From assembly GCF_943737005.1 (NCBI RefSeq), contig NZ_CALSFU010000014.1, forward strand, positions 1-64,000: a stretch of DNA of 64,000 bases, read 5' to 3'. This DNA is from Achromobacter sp. Marseille-Q4962 (lineage in GTDB: Bacteria; Pseudomonadota; Gammaproteobacteria; Burkholderiales; Burkholderiaceae_B). The notes beneath the pieces were generated by a model that saw only the letters and a program-made list of their open reading frames with translations, was not told the origin of the DNA and searched no databases. A program made the position numbers and the translations under genes. This document shows positions 39,718 through 50,867 of this stretch, piece by piece (the first letter of the stretch is position 1; each line of letters begins with the position of its first letter).

Positions 39718-40790
39718 ACGTCGTCGAGGTCGATACCCCGGGTGGGCGCTATCCCATCAATATCGGGCCGGGCCGCATGGATGCCCTGGACCAGTCCATT
39801 CCGGCCGATGCCACCGCCATCGCGCTGGTCACCAATCCCACGGTGGCGGCCCTGTACGGCGAGCGCGCCGAGGCGGCGCTGGCCCGCACCGGCAAGCGCG
39901 TGCTGCGCATCGAGCTGCCCGACGGCGAAGCCCACAAAGGCTGGGAATCGCTCAACCTGATCTTCGACGCCCTGCTGGGCAACCGGCTGGACCGCCGCTG
40001 CGTGCTGGTGGCGCTGGGCGGCGGCGTCATCGGCGACATGACCGGCTTCGCGGCCGCGGTGTACATGCGCGGCGTGCGCTTCGTGCAGGTGCCCACCACG
40101 CTGCTGGCGCAGGTCGATTCCTCGGTGGGCGGCAAGACCGCCATCAACCACCCGCTGGGCAAGAACATGATCGGCGCGTTCTACCAGCCGCAGGCCGTGG
40201 AGATAGACACCGACGTGCTGGCCACGCTGCCGCCGCGCGAGGTGTCGGCCGGGCTGGCCGAGGTCGTCAAGTACGGCCTCATCCTGGACGCGGACTTCTG
40301 GGCCTGGTGCGAGGACAACGCCGCGCGGCTGCGCCAGCTCGACCCGCAGGCCATTGCCTACGCCATCCGCCGCTCCTGCGAGCTGAAGGCGCAGGTGGTG
40401 GGCAAGGATGAGCGCGAATCGGGCCTGCGGGCCATCCTCAACCTGGGCCACACTTTCGGCCATGCCATCGAGGCCGGCCTGGGTTATGGCGAATGGCTGC
40501 ACGGCGAGGCGGTAGGCTGCGGCCTGGTCCAGGCGGCCGAGCTGTCGGCCGACGTGGCGGACTTTCCGGCGGCCGACGCGGCGCGCGTGCGCGCGCTGGT
40601 CCAGGCCATCGGCTGCCCGGTCACGGCGCCCGACCTGGGGGCGGACCGCTGGCTGGCGCTGATGCAGGTGGACAAGAAAACCGAGGGCGGGCAGATCCGC
40701 TATGTGCTCATGAACCGCATCGGGCAGGCCGTCACGCAGCCGGTTCCCGACGCTGCGGTGCGCGCCGTCCTGGCCCGCACCACCGGATGA
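39714..40790 (+). CDS. aroB: 3-dehydroquinate synthase
   Basis: The 358-residue NAD- and zinc-dependent enzyme makes 3-dehydroquinate. It contains [67 protein letters not shown] and the metal-site block [29 protein letters not shown]. It is coupled to aroK by a 4-base overlap. Confidence 0.98.
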   Translation: MNVVEVDTPGGRYPINIGPGRMDALDQSIPADATAIALVTNPTVAALYGERAEAALARTGKRVLRIELPDGEAHKGWESLNLIFDALLGNRLDRRCVLVALGGGVIGDMTGFAAAVYMRGVRFVQVPTTLLAQVDSSVGGKTAINHPLGKNMIGAFYQPQAVEIDTDVLATLPPREVSAGLAEVVKYGLILDADFWAWCEDNAARLRQLDPQAIAYAIRRSCELKAQVVGKDERESGLRAILNLGHTFGHAIEAGLGYGEWLHGEAVGCGLVQAAELSADVADFPAADAARVRALVQAIGCPVTAPDLGADRWLALMQVDKKTEGGQIRYVLMNRIGQAVTQPVPDAAVRAVLARTTG

Positions 40791-40806
40791 ACGGAGAGGG
40801 ACGGCG

Positions 40807-41940
40807 TTGCAGATGAAAGAACTGGCTTCCTATGCATCGGACCCGTCCCGCACCCGGGGACGCCGCCACGCCGAACCCGCGCCCGAGAACCGCAGCGAGT
40901 TCCAGCGCGACCGCGACCGCATCGTGCATTCCAGCGCCTTCAGGCGTCTGGAGTACAAGACGCAGGTGTTCGTGAACCACGAGGGCGACCTCTTTCGCAC
41001 CCGGCTCACGCACAGCCTGGAGGTGGCGCAGATCGCGCGCACGCTGGCCCGCAACCTGGGGCTGTCCGAAGACCTCACCGAGGCCATTTCGCTGGCGCAC
41101 GACCTGGGCCACACGCCTTTCGGCCACGCCGGACAGGACGAGCTCAACGCCTGCATGCGCGCGATGGCGCCCGAGGCCGGTGGCTTCGAGCACAACCTGC
41201 AGAGCCTGCGCGTGGTGGACGAGCTCGAAGAACGCTACGCCGAATTCAACGGCCTGAACCTCTGCTTCGAGACGCGCGAAGGCATCCTGAAGCATTGCTC
41301 GGCCGCGCACGCGCGCCAGCTGGGAGACGTGGGCGAACGCTTCCTGAACCGCAGCCAGCCGTCGCTGGAGGCCCAGGTGGCGAACCTGGCCGACGAAATC
41401 GCCTACAACAACCACGACATCGACGACGGGCTGCGCTCGGGCCTGATCACCGTGGAGCAACTGCTGGAAGTGTCCATCTTCGAGCGGCACTATGCCGAGG
41501 TCCAGCGCCGGTATCCCGGCCTGGCGCCGCGCCGCGCGACGTCGGAAACCATACGGCGCATGATCAACTCCCTCATCGTGGACCTCACCCGCACCTCGCT
41601 GGCGCGCATCCGCGAACACGCGCCGGCCAGCGCCGACGACGTGCGGCGCGCGCCGCCGCTGGCGGGGTTTTCCGAGCCGCTGCGGCGCGAGGCCGACGAA
41701 CTCAAGCGCTTCCTGTTCGACAACCTGTACCGCCACTACCGCGTGCTGCGCATGACGGCCAAGGCGCGGCGCATCGTCAAGGCGCTGTTCTCCACCTTCC
41801 TGGACGACCCGCGCCTGCTGCCGCCCGACTACCGGCGCGAGGGCTTCAACGAGCAGGCCCGCGCCATCGCCGACTACATCGCCGGCATGACCGACCGCTA
41901 CGCCATCCGCGAGCACCGCCGCCTGTTCGAAATGGGTTGA
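40807..41940 (+). CDS. dgt: Deoxyguanosinetriphosphate triphosphohydrolase-like protein
   Basis: The 377-residue HD-domain hydrolase has [15 protein letters not shown] with His69, the His98-Asp99 pair in [15 protein letters not shown], and [14 protein letters not shown] further on. It removes triphosphate from dNTPs or a related substrate. A TTG at 40807 sits 7 bases after GAGG and is chosen; ATG 40813 would be two residues shorter but with less favourable spacing. It follows aroB by 16 bases. Confidence 0.94.
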   Translation: MQMKELASYASDPSRTRGRRHAEPAPENRSEFQRDRDRIVHSSAFRRLEYKTQVFVNHEGDLFRTRLTHSLEVAQIARTLARNLGLSEDLTEAISLAHDLGHTPFGHAGQDELNACMRAMAPEAGGFEHNLQSLRVVDELEERYAEFNGLNLCFETREGILKHCSAAHARQLGDVGERFLNRSQPSLEAQVANLADEIAYNNHDIDDGLRSGLITVEQLLEVSIFERHYAEVQRRYPGLAPRRATSETIRRMINSLIVDLTRTSLARIREHAPASADDVRRAPPLAGFSEPLRREADELKRFLFDNLYRHYRVLRMTAKARRIVKALFSTFLDDPRLLPPDYRREGFNEQARAIADYIAGMTDRYAIREHRRLFEMG

Positions 41941-41950
41941 CCCGCGCCGT

Positions 41951-44854
41951 TCAGCGGTGCTTGCGGTGGGGCTCGTCCTGCGGCACGAACATGGTTTCGG
42001 CGCAGGCGTTCGTCCGGTTCAGCAGCCGGGCGAGATAGCGGCCGGTGTGGCTGGCTTCGCAGGCCGCCACGTCCTCGGGCGTGCCCTGCGCCACCACCCG
42101 GCCGCCGCCGTCGCCGCCTTCCGGGCCCATGTCGATGAGCCAGTCGGCGGTCTTGATGACGTCCAGGTTGTGCTCGATGATGAGCACGGTGTTGCCGCTG
42201 TCGACCAGCTGGTTGAGCACCTGCAGCAGCAGCTCGATGTCGCGAAAGTGCAGGCCGGTGGTGGGCTCGTCCAGGATGTACAGGGTGCGCCCGGTGCTGC
42301 GCCGGGACAGTTCCTGCGACAGCTTCACGCGTTGGGCCTCGCCGCCCGACAACGTAGTGGCGCTCTGGCCGAGCCGGATGTACGACAGGCCCACGTCGAT
42401 GAGGGTATGCAGCTTGCGCGCGATGGCGGGCACGGAGTCGAAGTATTCCAGCGCCTGCTCCACCGTGAGGTCCAGCACTTCGCTGATGTTGCGGCCGCGG
42501 TAGCGGATCTCCAGGGTTTCGCGGTTGTAGCGCTTGCCGTGGCAGACGTCGCAGGGCACGTACATGTCGGGCAGGAAGTGCATCTCCACCTTGACCACGC
42601 CGTCGCCCTGGCAGGCCTCGCAGCGCCCGCCCTTGACGTTGAAGCTGAAGCGGCCCGGATCGTAGCCGCGGCTGCGCGCCTCGGGCACGCCGGCGAACAG
42701 CTCGCGGATGGGCGTGAACAGGCCCGTGTACGTGGCCGGATTGCTGCGCGGCGTGCGCCCGATGGGGCTCTGGTCCACGCTGATGATCTTGTCGAAATTC
42801 TCCAGCCCGTGCATGGCCGTGTAGGGCGCGGGCTCGCTCTGCGCGTGGTGCAGCTGGCGCGCCACCGCCACCGCGAGCGTGTCGTTGACCAGGGTGGACT
42901 TGCCCGAGCCGGACACGCCGGTCACGCACACCAGCCGGCCGGCCGGGATGCGCAGGTCGACGTGCTTGAGGTTGTTGCCGCTGGCGCCGGTGAGTTCCAG
43001 CCAGGGCTGGTCGTCGGTGACGGCGCGCCGCGCCGGGATGGCGATGGCGCGCTGGCCGCTCAGATACTGGCCGGTGAGCGAGGCGGGGTCGCGCTGCACG
43101 TCCTCGGGACTGCCCTGGGCCACGACCTGGCCGCCGTGCTCGCCGGCGCCCGGGCCCATGTCGATCACCCAGTCGGCCATGCGGATCATGTCTTCGTCGT
43201 GCTCGACCACGATGACGCTGTTGCCGAGGTCGCGCAGGTGCTGCAGCGTGCCGATGAGGCGGTCGTTGTCGCGCTGGTGCAGGCCGATGGACGGCTCGTC
43301 CAGCACATACATCACGCCCGTCAGCCCCGAGCCGATCTGGCTGGCGAGCCGGATGCGCTGCGCCTCGCCGCCGGAGATGGTGTCGGCGCTGCGGTCCAGC
43401 GAAAGGTAGTTCAGCCCGACGTTGTTCAGGAAACTGAGCCGCGCCTCGATCTCGCGCACGATGCGCTGGGCGATCTCCTGCTTGGCGCCGCCGAGCGTCA
43501 GCGCGCGGAACCACGCCAGGCAGGTCGACAGCGGCATGGCCTCGACCTCGTAAATGGCCTGGCCGCGACGCTCGCCGCCGCGCGGCTCCGGGCCGATCAG
43601 CACATTGCGCGCCTCGGCGCGCAGCCGCGAGCCGCCGCAATCCGGGCACACCTTGACGTTGCGGTACTTGCCCAGCTCTTCGCGCACCGTGGCCGAGTCG
43701 GTCTCGCGCCAGCGCCGCTCCAGGTTGGGGATCACGCCCTCGAAGGTGTGGCGCTTGACGGTGCTGCGGCCCTTTTCATTGAGGTAGAGAAAGGAGATTT
43801 CCTCCTCGCCCGACCCGTAGAGCACTTTGTCGCGGATGGCGTCGGGCAGTTCCTCGAAAGGCTGCTCGATGTCGAATTCGTAATGGGCGGCCAGGCTGGC
43901 CAGCAGCGAGTGCGTGAAGGCGTTGCGGCGGTCCCAGCCGCGGATCGCGCCGGCCGCCAGGCTGAGTTCCGGAAACGCCACCACACGCTTCGGGTCGAAG
44001 AAACCCACGTGCCCGATGCCGTCGCAACTCGGGCAGGCGCCCATGGGATTGTTGAAGCTGAACAGGCGCGGCTCCAGTTCGGGCAGGCTGTGGCTGCACA
44101 CCGGGCAGGCGTAGCGGCTGGAGAACACCTGTTCGCGCCCGCTGTCCATGTCCAGCGCCAGCGCCCGGCCCTCGGCCAGCTGCAGCGCGGTCTCGAAGCT
44201 CTCGGCCAGGCGCTGCTTGCTCTCCGGCCTGATGCGCAGGCGGTCGATGACGACGTCGATGTCGTGCTTCTCGGTTTTCTTCAGCGGCGCCATGCCGTCG
44301 ATTTCCTGCATCTGGCCGTCCACGCGCAGGCGCACGTAGCCCTGCGCCTGCAGGCTGGCGCATTCGTCCTCGAAGCTGCCCTTCTTGCCGCGCGCGATGG
44401 GCGCCAGCACCGCCAGCCGCGTCTCGGCCGGCCAGGACTGCACCGCGTCGACCATCTGGCTCACGCTCTGCGCCTGCAGCGGCAGGCCGTGGTCGGGGCA
44501 GTAGGGCGTGCCGACCCGCGCGTACAGCAGGCGCAGGTAATCGTGGATTTCGGTAATCGTGCCCACGGTGGACCGCGGGTTGTGGCCCGCGGCCTTCTGC
44601 TCGATGGAGATCGCCGGCGACAGCCCCTCGATGAGGTCCACATCGGGCTTGTCCATCAGCTGCAGAAACTGCCGCGCATAGGCCGAAAGGCTCTCTACGT
44701 AGCGCCGCTGCCCTTCCGCGTACAGCGTGTCGAAGGCCAGCGATGACTTTCCCGAGCCGGACAGGCCGGTCACCACCACGAGCTTGTGGCGCGGGAGGTC
44801 CAGGGAAACGTTCTTGAGATTGTGGGTGCGCGCACCCCGAATGCGTATGGTCAC
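41951..44854 (-). CDS. uvrA: Excinuclease ABC subunit A
   Basis: The 967-residue damage-recognition ATPase has two ABC modules: Walker [13 protein letters not shown] and [12 protein letters not shown], signatures ISGGEAQRI and LSGGEAQRV, Walker [13 protein letters not shown] and [12 protein letters not shown]. The zinc-binding pairs CPVC/CPSC and CEAC/CDVC are intact. It starts nucleotide excision repair with UvrB. No CTGT-N8-ACAG LexA box was found by eye upstream. Confidence 0.98.
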   Translation of the reverse strand: MTIRIRGARTHNLKNVSLDLPRHKLVVVTGLSGSGKSSLAFDTLYAEGQRRYVESLSAYARQFLQLMDKPDVDLIEGLSPAISIEQKAAGHNPRSTVGTITEIHDYLRLLYARVGTPYCPDHGLPLQAQSVSQMVDAVQSWPAETRLAVLAPIARGKKGSFEDECASLQAQGYVRLRVDGQMQEIDGMAPLKKTEKHDIDVVIDRLRIRPESKQRLAESFETALQLAEGRALALDMDSGREQVFSSRYACPVCSHSLPELEPRLFSFNNPMGACPSCDGIGHVGFFDPKRVVAFPELSLAAGAIRGWDRRNAFTHSLLASLAAHYEFDIEQPFEELPDAIRDKVLYGSGEEEISFLYLNEKGRSTVKRHTFEGVIPNLERRWRETDSATVREELGKYRNVKVCPDCGGSRLRAEARNVLIGPEPRGGERRGQAIYEVEAMPLSTCLAWFRALTLGGAKQEIAQRIVREIEARLSFLNNVGLNYLSLDRSADTISGGEAQRIRLASQIGSGLTGVMYVLDEPSIGLHQRDNDRLIGTLQHLRDLGNSVIVVEHDEDMIRMADWVIDMGPGAGEHGGQVVAQGSPEDVQRDPASLTGQYLSGQRAIAIPARRAVTDDQPWLELTGASGNNLKHVDLRIPAGRLVCVTGVSGSGKSTLVNDTLAVAVARQLHHAQSEPAPYTAMHGLENFDKIISVDQSPIGRTPRSNPATYTGLFTPIRELFAGVPEARSRGYDPGRFSFNVKGGRCEACQGDGVVKVEMHFLPDMYVPCDVCHGKRYNRETLEIRYRGRNISEVLDLTVEQALEYFDSVPAIARKLHTLIDVGLSYIRLGQSATTLSGGEAQRVKLSQELSRRSTGRTLYILDEPTTGLHFRDIELLLQVLNQLVDSGNTVLIIEHNLDVIKTADWLIDMGPEGGDGGGRVVAQGTPEDVAACEASHTGRYLARLLNRTNACAETMFVPQDEPHRKHR

Positions 44855-45007
44855 GGTATGGTCACGCCAAGCGGGCTCTTTTCAGGCGTTTCAAAGGCCA
44901 ACTTGGTACTATAGCGCGCCGAATCTCCTCGCGTTGCGCCGCCGTTGCGGCGCGCGCAGCGCGCTCGGATCATGCGCGCGTCCCCCATGAGGCGCGCGGC
45001 TTTGGAC

Positions 45008-46207
45008 ATGGTGACCCTCCGCATGCCGGCAGAACCGAAACTCAAGCTGACTCCCTCCGAACGTCGTGCCAGTGTGGCGCTGTCCGGCCTGTTCGCCGCG
45101 CGGATGCTGGGCCTGTTCCTGCTGCTGCCGGTCTTCGCCGTGGCTGCGCGCGGCCTGCCCGGCGGCGAGGACCCGGCCCGCGTCGGCCTGGCGCTGGGCA
45201 TGTACGGCCTCACGCAGGCTTTCATGCAGATTCCCTTCGGCCTGGCATCCGACCGCTGGGGGCGCCGCCCGGTGGTGCTGTTCGGGCTGCTGCTGTTCGT
45301 CATCGGCAGCATCGTCTGCGCGCGCGCCCCGGACGTGTACTGGATCACCATCGGCCGCGCCATCCAGGGCGCGGGCGCGATATCCGCCGCCGTCACGGCC
45401 TGGCTGGCCGACGCCACCCGCAGCGAAGTGCGCACCCGCGCCATGGCGATGGTCGGCGGCTCCATCGGCCTGTCTTTCGCGGTCTCGCTCGTGCTGTCGC
45501 CCGTGCTGGTCGGCTGGTGGGGGCTTTCGGGGCTGTTCTGGACCATCGCCTGCCTGGGCCTGATCTGCCTGGGCGTGGCCGGCTGGGTCGTGCCGGCCGC
45601 GCCGCGCACCGACGCGCGCAGCCTGCAGGGCGTGCGCCCGCGCGAGGTGCTCACCCACCGCGACCTGCTGCGGCTGAATTTCGGCGTGTTCTCGCTGCAC
45701 CTGATCCAGGTGTCGCTCTTCGTGGTCGTGCCCGCGCTGCTCGCGCACGCGGGCGGGCTGGACGCGCGCGAACTCTGGAAGGTCTACCTGCCGGTCATCC
45801 TGGTGTCGTTCGTGCTGATGGTGCCGGTGGTGTTCCTGGCGGAAAAGCGCCGCGCGCACCGCGGCGCGCTGCGTGCCTCGGTGGCCTGGCTGGCGGTCGT
45901 CTGTGCGCTGCTGCCCGCGGCCAGCCAGGGCTTCTATACGCTGGCCATTGCGCTGACCGCCTTCTTCGTGGCCTTCAACGTGCTGGAGGCGCTGCAGCCC
46001 TCGCTGGTGTCGCGGGTGGCGCCGCCGGCCTACAAGGGGCTGGCCCTGGGCTTCTACAACACCGCCCAGGCCGCCGGCCTGTTCACGGGCGGCGCGCTGG
46101 GCGGCTGGCTCGCGTCCCATTCCGGCGCGCATGCCGTCTTCGCGGGCGCGGCCGCGCTGGCCGTGCTGTGGCTGGCCGTGACCTGGGCGCTGCGGCCGCT
46201 GCCCTGA
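45008..46207 (+). CDS. MFS transporter
   Basis: The protein of about 399 residues has twelve predicted membrane segments and the MFS loop motif GLASDRWGRRPVVLFG between helices 2 and 3. It resembles the YajR/multidrug-type drug:proton antiporters. Starts at 45008 (MVTLRMPAEP) and 45023 are both possible; the frame opens further upstream. It separates uvrA and ssb, which are neighbours in many proteobacteria. The substrate is unknown. Confidence 0.88.
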   Translation: MVTLRMPAEPKLKLTPSERRASVALSGLFAARMLGLFLLLPVFAVAARGLPGGEDPARVGLALGMYGLTQAFMQIPFGLASDRWGRRPVVLFGLLLFVIGSIVCARAPDVYWITIGRAIQGAGAISAAVTAWLADATRSEVRTRAMAMVGGSIGLSFAVSLVLSPVLVGWWGLSGLFWTIACLGLICLGVAGWVVPAAPRTDARSLQGVRPREVLTHRDLLRLNFGVFSLHLIQVSLFVVVPALLAHAGGLDARELWKVYLPVILVSFVLMVPVVFLAEKRRAHRGALRASVAWLAVVCALLPAASQGFYTLAIALTAFFVAFNVLEALQPSLVSRVAPPAYKGLALGFYNTAQAAGLFTGGALGGWLASHSGAHAVFAGAAALAVLWLAVTWALRPLP

Positions 46208-46297
46208 GCGCACGCCGGCGGAGCCGGTTTGGGCGCAATCGCCTCCAGATATGGCCAAATGCCGGCAATATGCGGGACGCTTCCATCATCAGGGGCG

Positions 46298-46327
46298 TTG
46301 GCGCGCCGCCGGCTTTTCGTCGATAAT
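46298..46327 (+). promoter_or_regulatory. Predicted ssb promoter
   Basis: TTGGCG (46298-46303) and GATAAT (46322-46327) are 18 bases apart. They would start transcription near 46334, about 145 bases before the ssb ATG. Confidence 0.45.
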
Positions 46328-46354
46328 ACGAACCATATTGCGGTTTCATACAGG

Positions 46355-46425
46355 CTCGCCGGTCATCGTCAAGGTGACCGGCGAGTTTCATGAAACCCGT
46401 CTTCAACAACGCTTTGACGTTGTTG
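46355..46425 (+). promoter_or_regulatory. Two hairpins in the ssb leader
   Basis: CTCGCCGGTCA (46355-46365) pairs perfectly with TGACCGGCGAG (46375-46385), and CAACAACG (46404-46411) pairs with CGTTGTTG (46418-46425). The first is followed only by TTT. Together they make a structured 5' leader for ssb, or the first may end the MFS transcript. Confidence 0.5.
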
Positions 46426-46479
46426 CCGGCGTGCCCGCGGCAACGCGCGGGCGCAGGCCGTCAACAACAGAGGGACATC

Positions 46480-46986
46480 ATGGCATCGGTTAACAAAGTC
46501 ATCCTCGTGGGCAATCTGGGCCGCGACCCCGAGATCCGCTACAGCCCCGACGGGGCCGCCATCTGCAACATGTCCGTGGCCACCACTTCCCAATGGAAGG
46601 ACAAGGCCACGGGCGAGCGCCGCGAAGAAACCGAATGGCACCGCGTCGTCATGTACAACCGCCTGGCCGAAATCGCCGGCGAATACCTCAAGAAGGGCCG
46701 CTCGGTCTACATCGAGGGCCGCCTCAAGACGCGCAAGTGGCAAGACAAGGACACCGGCGCCGACCGCTACAGCACCGAAATCGTGGCTGACCAGATGCAG
46801 ATGCTGGGCGGGCGCGACAGCGGCGGCGAAGGCGGTGGCGGCTATGGCGGCGGCTACGACGAGGCCCCGCGCCAGCAGCGCGCCCCGGCCCAGCGTCCCG
46901 CGCCCCAGCAGCGCCCCGCCCCGCAGGCCGCCCCGGCCAGCAGCGGCGCCAACCTGGCCGACATGGACGACGACATTCCGTTCTGA
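46480..46986 (+). CDS. ssb: Single-stranded DNA-binding protein
   Basis: The 168-residue protein has an N-terminal OB fold ([43 protein letters not shown]), a Gly/Gln/Pro/Ala-rich linker and the acidic tip DMDDDIPF, which binds replication and repair partners. AGAGGG lies before the ATG at 46480. A leader with two hairpins precedes it. Confidence 0.97.
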   Translation: MASVNKVILVGNLGRDPEIRYSPDGAAICNMSVATTSQWKDKATGERREETEWHRVVMYNRLAEIAGEYLKKGRSVYIEGRLKTRKWQDKDTGADRYSTEIVADQMQMLGGRDSGGEGGGGYGGGYDEAPRQQRAPAQRPAPQQRPAPQAAPASSGANLADMDDDIPF

Positions 46987-47020
46987 CCCTTCCGACGGCC
47001 CGCGCCGCCACAGCAAACAG

Positions 47021-47049
47021 GCCCTGCCGCAACGTGCGGCAGGGCTTTT
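47021..47049. terminator. Terminator after ssb
   Basis: GCCCTGCCGC (47021-47030) pairs with GCGGCAGGGC (47036-47045), followed by TTTT. It ends ssb and lies between ssb and the converging PepSY gene, so it may act in both directions. Confidence 0.88.
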
Positions 47050-47070
47050 GCTTTGCGGCGCGGCGGTCCG

Positions 47071-48561
47071 CTACGCGCGGCGCGGGCCGGGCGGGTGCCG
47101 TGCCGCGGCCTTGGTGCGCAGCCGCCGCCAGCCGATGACGCAGCCGGTGGCCGACAGCAGGATGCCGCCCGCGCTCAGCAGAATGAGCAGGACGTCGCGC
47201 AGCGTGGCGGCGCGCAGCAGGGGCGGCAGGTCCCAGCTGTGCAGGAAGTAGAAGAGCCAGCGGCCCACGCGCTGCGAGGGCGACAGGATCAGGACCGGGT
47301 CGCCCGAGCGCAGGTCGATGTAGGCGAGCACGCCGTTGTCTCCCGCCAGGCGCAGGGCGGGCAGGCCGCGCGGCGCGCCGCCGTTCATGGCGGCTTCGTG
47401 CCGGCCATAGTAGTAGGCGTCGTAGTCGGTCAGCACCGTGGACCGCCAGCGCCAGCCGGGAAAGAGCGCGGCCGCCGCGGGCAGGACTTCTTCGGGCTGC
47501 CAGTGGCGTGTGATGCGCGGCCCGCGCGGGCCGGCGCGCACGATGCGGCTGTCGCCGTGCGCGTCGTAGGCCAGGACGTAGCTTTCGCCGCCGAGCCGCC
47601 GCCAGCGCAGTTCCACGGGGGCGAAGCCCGCGGCGCGCAAGGCTGCGAGCACGGGCCGCGGATCGTCCGGGCGCGGCGCGTCGCCGGCGGGGCCGGCGTA
47701 GGCCACGCGGTCGGGCGCCGGGGCGGGGGCGGCGAACACGCCGCCCGGGTTCATGGACATCAGGCCGCTGAAAATCCAGGTGCAGGTGCACAGGCTGAAG
47801 ACCAGGCCCAGGATGTGGTGCCAGCGCATCCATGGTTCGCGGTAGGGGCTGCGGCTGCCGGACTTGTAGCGGCCGCGGAAGCGCCAGCGCCAGATGCCGA
47901 CCAGCACGCCGCTGGCGGCGACCAGGGTGCAGGCGCCCGACAGCGCAATGACCAGCCAGGTCCAGACCGGATCGGCGGGCCGGTTGCGGAACAGGTACAG
48001 CCAGTGCAGCCAGGCGCCCACATAGTTCCAGCGCTGCTGCGCCAGCGGCGCGTCCAGCACGACCTGGCCGGTGGCCGAAGATACATACAGCGTGGCGGGC
48101 TCGGGCGCGTCGACCTGGACGCGGTACAGCGGGCGGTGCGGATTCAGGCCGCCCGAGTGCGTCCAGCGGTCTTCCACGATCCGGCCGTCGAGCCTAGGGC
48201 TGGCGCCGGGCGAGAACGCGCGCGCGGCGGCCAGCGCCAGCGCGGGCGACGTTGCGGGTTCGGGCGCGCCGGTGTCGCCCGCGTAGGTGCGCGTGCCCAG
48301 CACGTAGGCCGGGCGCCCGCGCACCGAGGTGAGAACGGCGCCGTCCGCCGGCGGCGGCAGCGCCCGCAGCCCGACGCAGCAGTCGGCGGGGTCGAGCGGA
48401 GGCAGCCGGGCCAGGCGTTCGGCGGGCGTCAGCTTGGGGTAGCCGACGTAGAGCATGACGATGCCGCTGCCGAACCACAGCAGCATCAGCACGCACCCGC
48501 CGATTCCCAGCCAGCGGTGCGCCAGGAACGCCAGGCGCCGCAGGCGAGCAGGCATCGACAT
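47071..48561 (-). CDS. PepSY-associated membrane protein
   Basis: The 496-residue protein has an N-terminal membrane segment (LAHRWLGIGGCVLMLLWFGSGIVMLYVG), two further central helices (VWTWLVIALSGACTLVAASGVLVGIWRWRFRG and RWHHILGLVFSLCTCTWIFSGLMSM) and a C-terminal one (VLLILLSAGGILLSATGCVIGWRRL). The AHRWLG and RWHHILG elements are typical of PepSY-TM proteins found beside TonB receptors. Some relatives reduce ferric siderophores. It lies 14 bases after the receptor gene. Confidence 0.85.
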   Translation of the reverse strand: MSMPARLRRLAFLAHRWLGIGGCVLMLLWFGSGIVMLYVGYPKLTPAERLARLPPLDPADCCVGLRALPPPADGAVLTSVRGRPAYVLGTRTYAGDTGAPEPATSPALALAAARAFSPGASPRLDGRIVEDRWTHSGGLNPHRPLYRVQVDAPEPATLYVSSATGQVVLDAPLAQQRWNYVGAWLHWLYLFRNRPADPVWTWLVIALSGACTLVAASGVLVGIWRWRFRGRYKSGSRSPYREPWMRWHHILGLVFSLCTCTWIFSGLMSMNPGGVFAAPAPAPDRVAYAGPAGDAPRPDDPRPVLAALRAAGFAPVELRWRRLGGESYVLAYDAHGDSRIVRAGPRGPRITRHWQPEEVLPAAAALFPGWRWRSTVLTDYDAYYYGRHEAAMNGGAPRGLPALRLAGDNGVLAYIDLRSGDPVLILSPSQRVGRWLFYFLHSWDLPPLLRAATLRDVLLILLSAGGILLSATGCVIGWRRLRTKAAARHPPGPRRA

Positions 48562-48574
48562 GGCGGTCTCCCGT

Positions 48575-50740
48575 TCAGAACCGGTGGTTCAGGGTCAGCT
48601 CGAACCGCCGGCTGGGCCCGTACAGCCACTGCGTGCTGGTGTAGTACGCGGTAGCGAAGTAGGCCCGGTCGAAGACGTTGTAGCCGCGGGCGGTGATCGT
48701 GGTGTTCTTGTTCACGTCCCAGCGCAGGGCGAGATCGGTCGTGGTGTAGGACGGTAGTTCGAGGCTGTTGGCGCTGTCGGCGTACCGCTTGCCCACGTAC
48801 TGCAGGCCGCCCATGGCGGTCCAGCGCGGCAGGAAGTTCCAGCTGATCCACAGGTTGGCCAGGCGCTGCGGCACGTTGGGCGGCACCTTGCCTGCGCGCG
48901 AGACGGCGACGGCGGGCGAGCCGGCCGATTCGGTGAAGTCGTCGTAGCGCGCGCGCAGCATCGCCGCGTTGGCTTCGAGCTTCCAGCCGGGCGCGAAGGC
49001 CAGCGCCAGCGAGGCTTCCAGGCCGCGCGACGACTGCTCGCCGACCTGCTTGCGCAGGCTGGGATCGTCGGGGTCGCGCGTGAGCAGGCCGGACTTGCGG
49101 ATGTGATAGGCCGCCAGCGTCCATGCGCCCTTGCCGCTCCAGAAGTTCTGTTTCAGCCCCACTTCGATCTGCTTGCCCTTGGACAGGTCGAAGCCGCTGT
49201 TGGCCGGGCTCAGCATGAGCAGGCCGCTGACCGGGTCGGCCGCCTCGGCGTATTGCGCGTAGAGCGCCAGGTCCGGCGTGAGGTCGAACACCGTGCCCAG
49301 GCGCCAGCCGGCGTCGGCGTAGGTCTTGGACAACGCGCGCGTGCCGGTGACGAGGTCGTCGCGCACGATCCGGGCGTGGTCGTAGCGCAGCCCGCCGATT
49401 ACCGACCAGCGCGCGTTCAGCGCCAGCCGGTTCTCCGCGAAGAGCGCGTACTGGTCGGCCTTGTTGCGGTAGCGCGGGATCGTGGGAATCTCGCTTTCGA
49501 AGCGGCCGTGCGCGGGGTCATACGGGTCCACCGGGCCGGAGCTGCCGGTGTAGGTGTTGTTGGTGTGCCTGAAGGTGCTGTGGTTGACGTCCAAGCCGAT
49601 CGACAGCGTGTTGTCCAGGCCCGCCAGCTTGCCCTTGAAGGCCGCGTCCATGGTCAGGCCGGTCTGGTCCTGGTCGTGGGTGATCGCGGTATTGTCGGAG
49701 CGGTCGATGAGGCCGGTGCCCGGGTTGTAGACGTAGCGTTCCGCGTTGCGCCAGTCGCGCTGGCTGTCGATGTGGTAGAGCCGCGCGCGCACCGTGGCGA
49801 CGTCGTTCGGCGTCCAGGTGGAATCGAGCTGGGTCCACTGGTCGCGAAAGCGCATGAAGCTGTCGCTGACGTTGTAGTTCTCGCGCCGGACCGCATCGCG
49901 CTGTCGGCCGTCGATGAGCGGCGTGCCGAAGTAGCGCATGGGGCGCTGGTAGCCATAGGCGTAGCTGAGCGTGGTGGTCCATTGCGGCGAGGGATCCCAG
50001 CGCAGCGCGCCGGAGAACGTGGCGTCGCCCGACTGGCCGCGGTCCACCCAGCCGTCGGTGTAGTTGCCGCTCAGGTCGAGCCGGTACGACAGGGTGTCGC
50101 TCAGCGCGCCGCCGCTGCCCAGCCCCAGCCGGGCGGTGTCCTGCGTGCCGAGGGTGGCCTGGATTTCGTTTTCGATGGGGCCGCGCGTGGGCTTCTTGGG
50201 GATGACGTTGACCACGCCGCCGATCGCGCCGTCGCCGTAGATCACCGACGCCGGGCCGCGCAGCACTTCGATGCTCTGCACCGACCATGTATCGAACGGA
50301 AAGGTCACGCCCACGCCGCCGTACTGGCGCAGCCCGTCGTACAGGCGCATGACCGAGGCGCTGTCGGTGAAGCCACGCGAGGACAGGGCGCTGTTGCCGT
50401 TGCCGGGATGGGGCATGGCCGATATGCCGGGCGCGCGCGTGATGGCCTGCAGCACGCTCGCGTCGCCGCGCGACTCGATCTGTTCGCGCGAGATCACGTC
50501 GACGCTGGCGGGCGTCTGCATGGGCGTGAGCCCGAGGTTGGAGCCGGTGGCGGCGGGCTGGTTCAGCGGGGATTCCGCGCCGGCGGACACGACGATGGGC
50601 GAGAGTTCGGCGGGTGCGGACTGCTGCGCGGCGGCAGGCGCGGCGGCAGGCGCGGCCGCCAGCGCGAGCGGGAAAAGGGCAAAGAGGGGGCGCGGCGCGG
50701 CCAGCGCGCGCGCGTTCCTCGTCTTGGCGAAGATGGCCAT
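48575..50740 (-). CDS. TonB-dependent outer-membrane siderophore receptor
   Basis: The 721-residue protein has a signal peptide (cleaved near QQSAPAELSP), a plug domain (about residues 60-170; TPASVDVISREQIESRG, VLQAITRAPGI, IEVLRGPASVIYGDGAIGGVVNVIPKKP) and a 22-strand barrel ending in FELTLNHRF with the terminal Phe. The TonB box is probably LSPIVVSA. It resembles the FhuA/FpvA-like receptors; the ligand is not evident. ATG 50740 gives a sensible signal peptide; the longer upstream frame is not supported. Confidence 0.93.
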   Translation of the reverse strand: MAIFAKTRNARALAAPRPLFALFPLALAAAPAAAPAAAQQSAPAELSPIVVSAGAESPLNQPAATGSNLGLTPMQTPASVDVISREQIESRGDASVLQAITRAPGISAMPHPGNGNSALSSRGFTDSASVMRLYDGLRQYGGVGVTFPFDTWSVQSIEVLRGPASVIYGDGAIGGVVNVIPKKPTRGPIENEIQATLGTQDTARLGLGSGGALSDTLSYRLDLSGNYTDGWVDRGQSGDATFSGALRWDPSPQWTTTLSYAYGYQRPMRYFGTPLIDGRQRDAVRRENYNVSDSFMRFRDQWTQLDSTWTPNDVATVRARLYHIDSQRDWRNAERYVYNPGTGLIDRSDNTAITHDQDQTGLTMDAAFKGKLAGLDNTLSIGLDVNHSTFRHTNNTYTGSSGPVDPYDPAHGRFESEIPTIPRYRNKADQYALFAENRLALNARWSVIGGLRYDHARIVRDDLVTGTRALSKTYADAGWRLGTVFDLTPDLALYAQYAEAADPVSGLLMLSPANSGFDLSKGKQIEVGLKQNFWSGKGAWTLAAYHIRKSGLLTRDPDDPSLRKQVGEQSSRGLEASLALAFAPGWKLEANAAMLRARYDDFTESAGSPAVAVSRAGKVPPNVPQRLANLWISWNFLPRWTAMGGLQYVGKRYADSANSLELPSYTTTDLALRWDVNKNTTITARGYNVFDRAYFATAYYTSTQWLYGPSRRFELTLNHRF

Positions 50741-50867
50741 GAGGTCTGGGTTCCTGTGTGCGCGGCCGTCCGCGCGGCCAGGCCGCGCACGGGCCCGGCC
50801 GCGCGGGACGGCGGCGGAATAACGGGAAAAGCGTCTGGAGCCGGCGCATCGGCCGGCGGCGGGACGG

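Noticed and set aside
41957-44746. 929-residue open frame on the plus strand
   Set aside because: Complete shadow of uvrA, whose Walker, signature and zinc motifs are intact on the other strand.
44855-45007. Search for a LexA (SOS) box between uvrA and the MFS gene
   Set aside because: No CTGT-N8-ACAG match was seen. TACTAT at 44907-44912 could be a -10 box, but no paired -35 was found.
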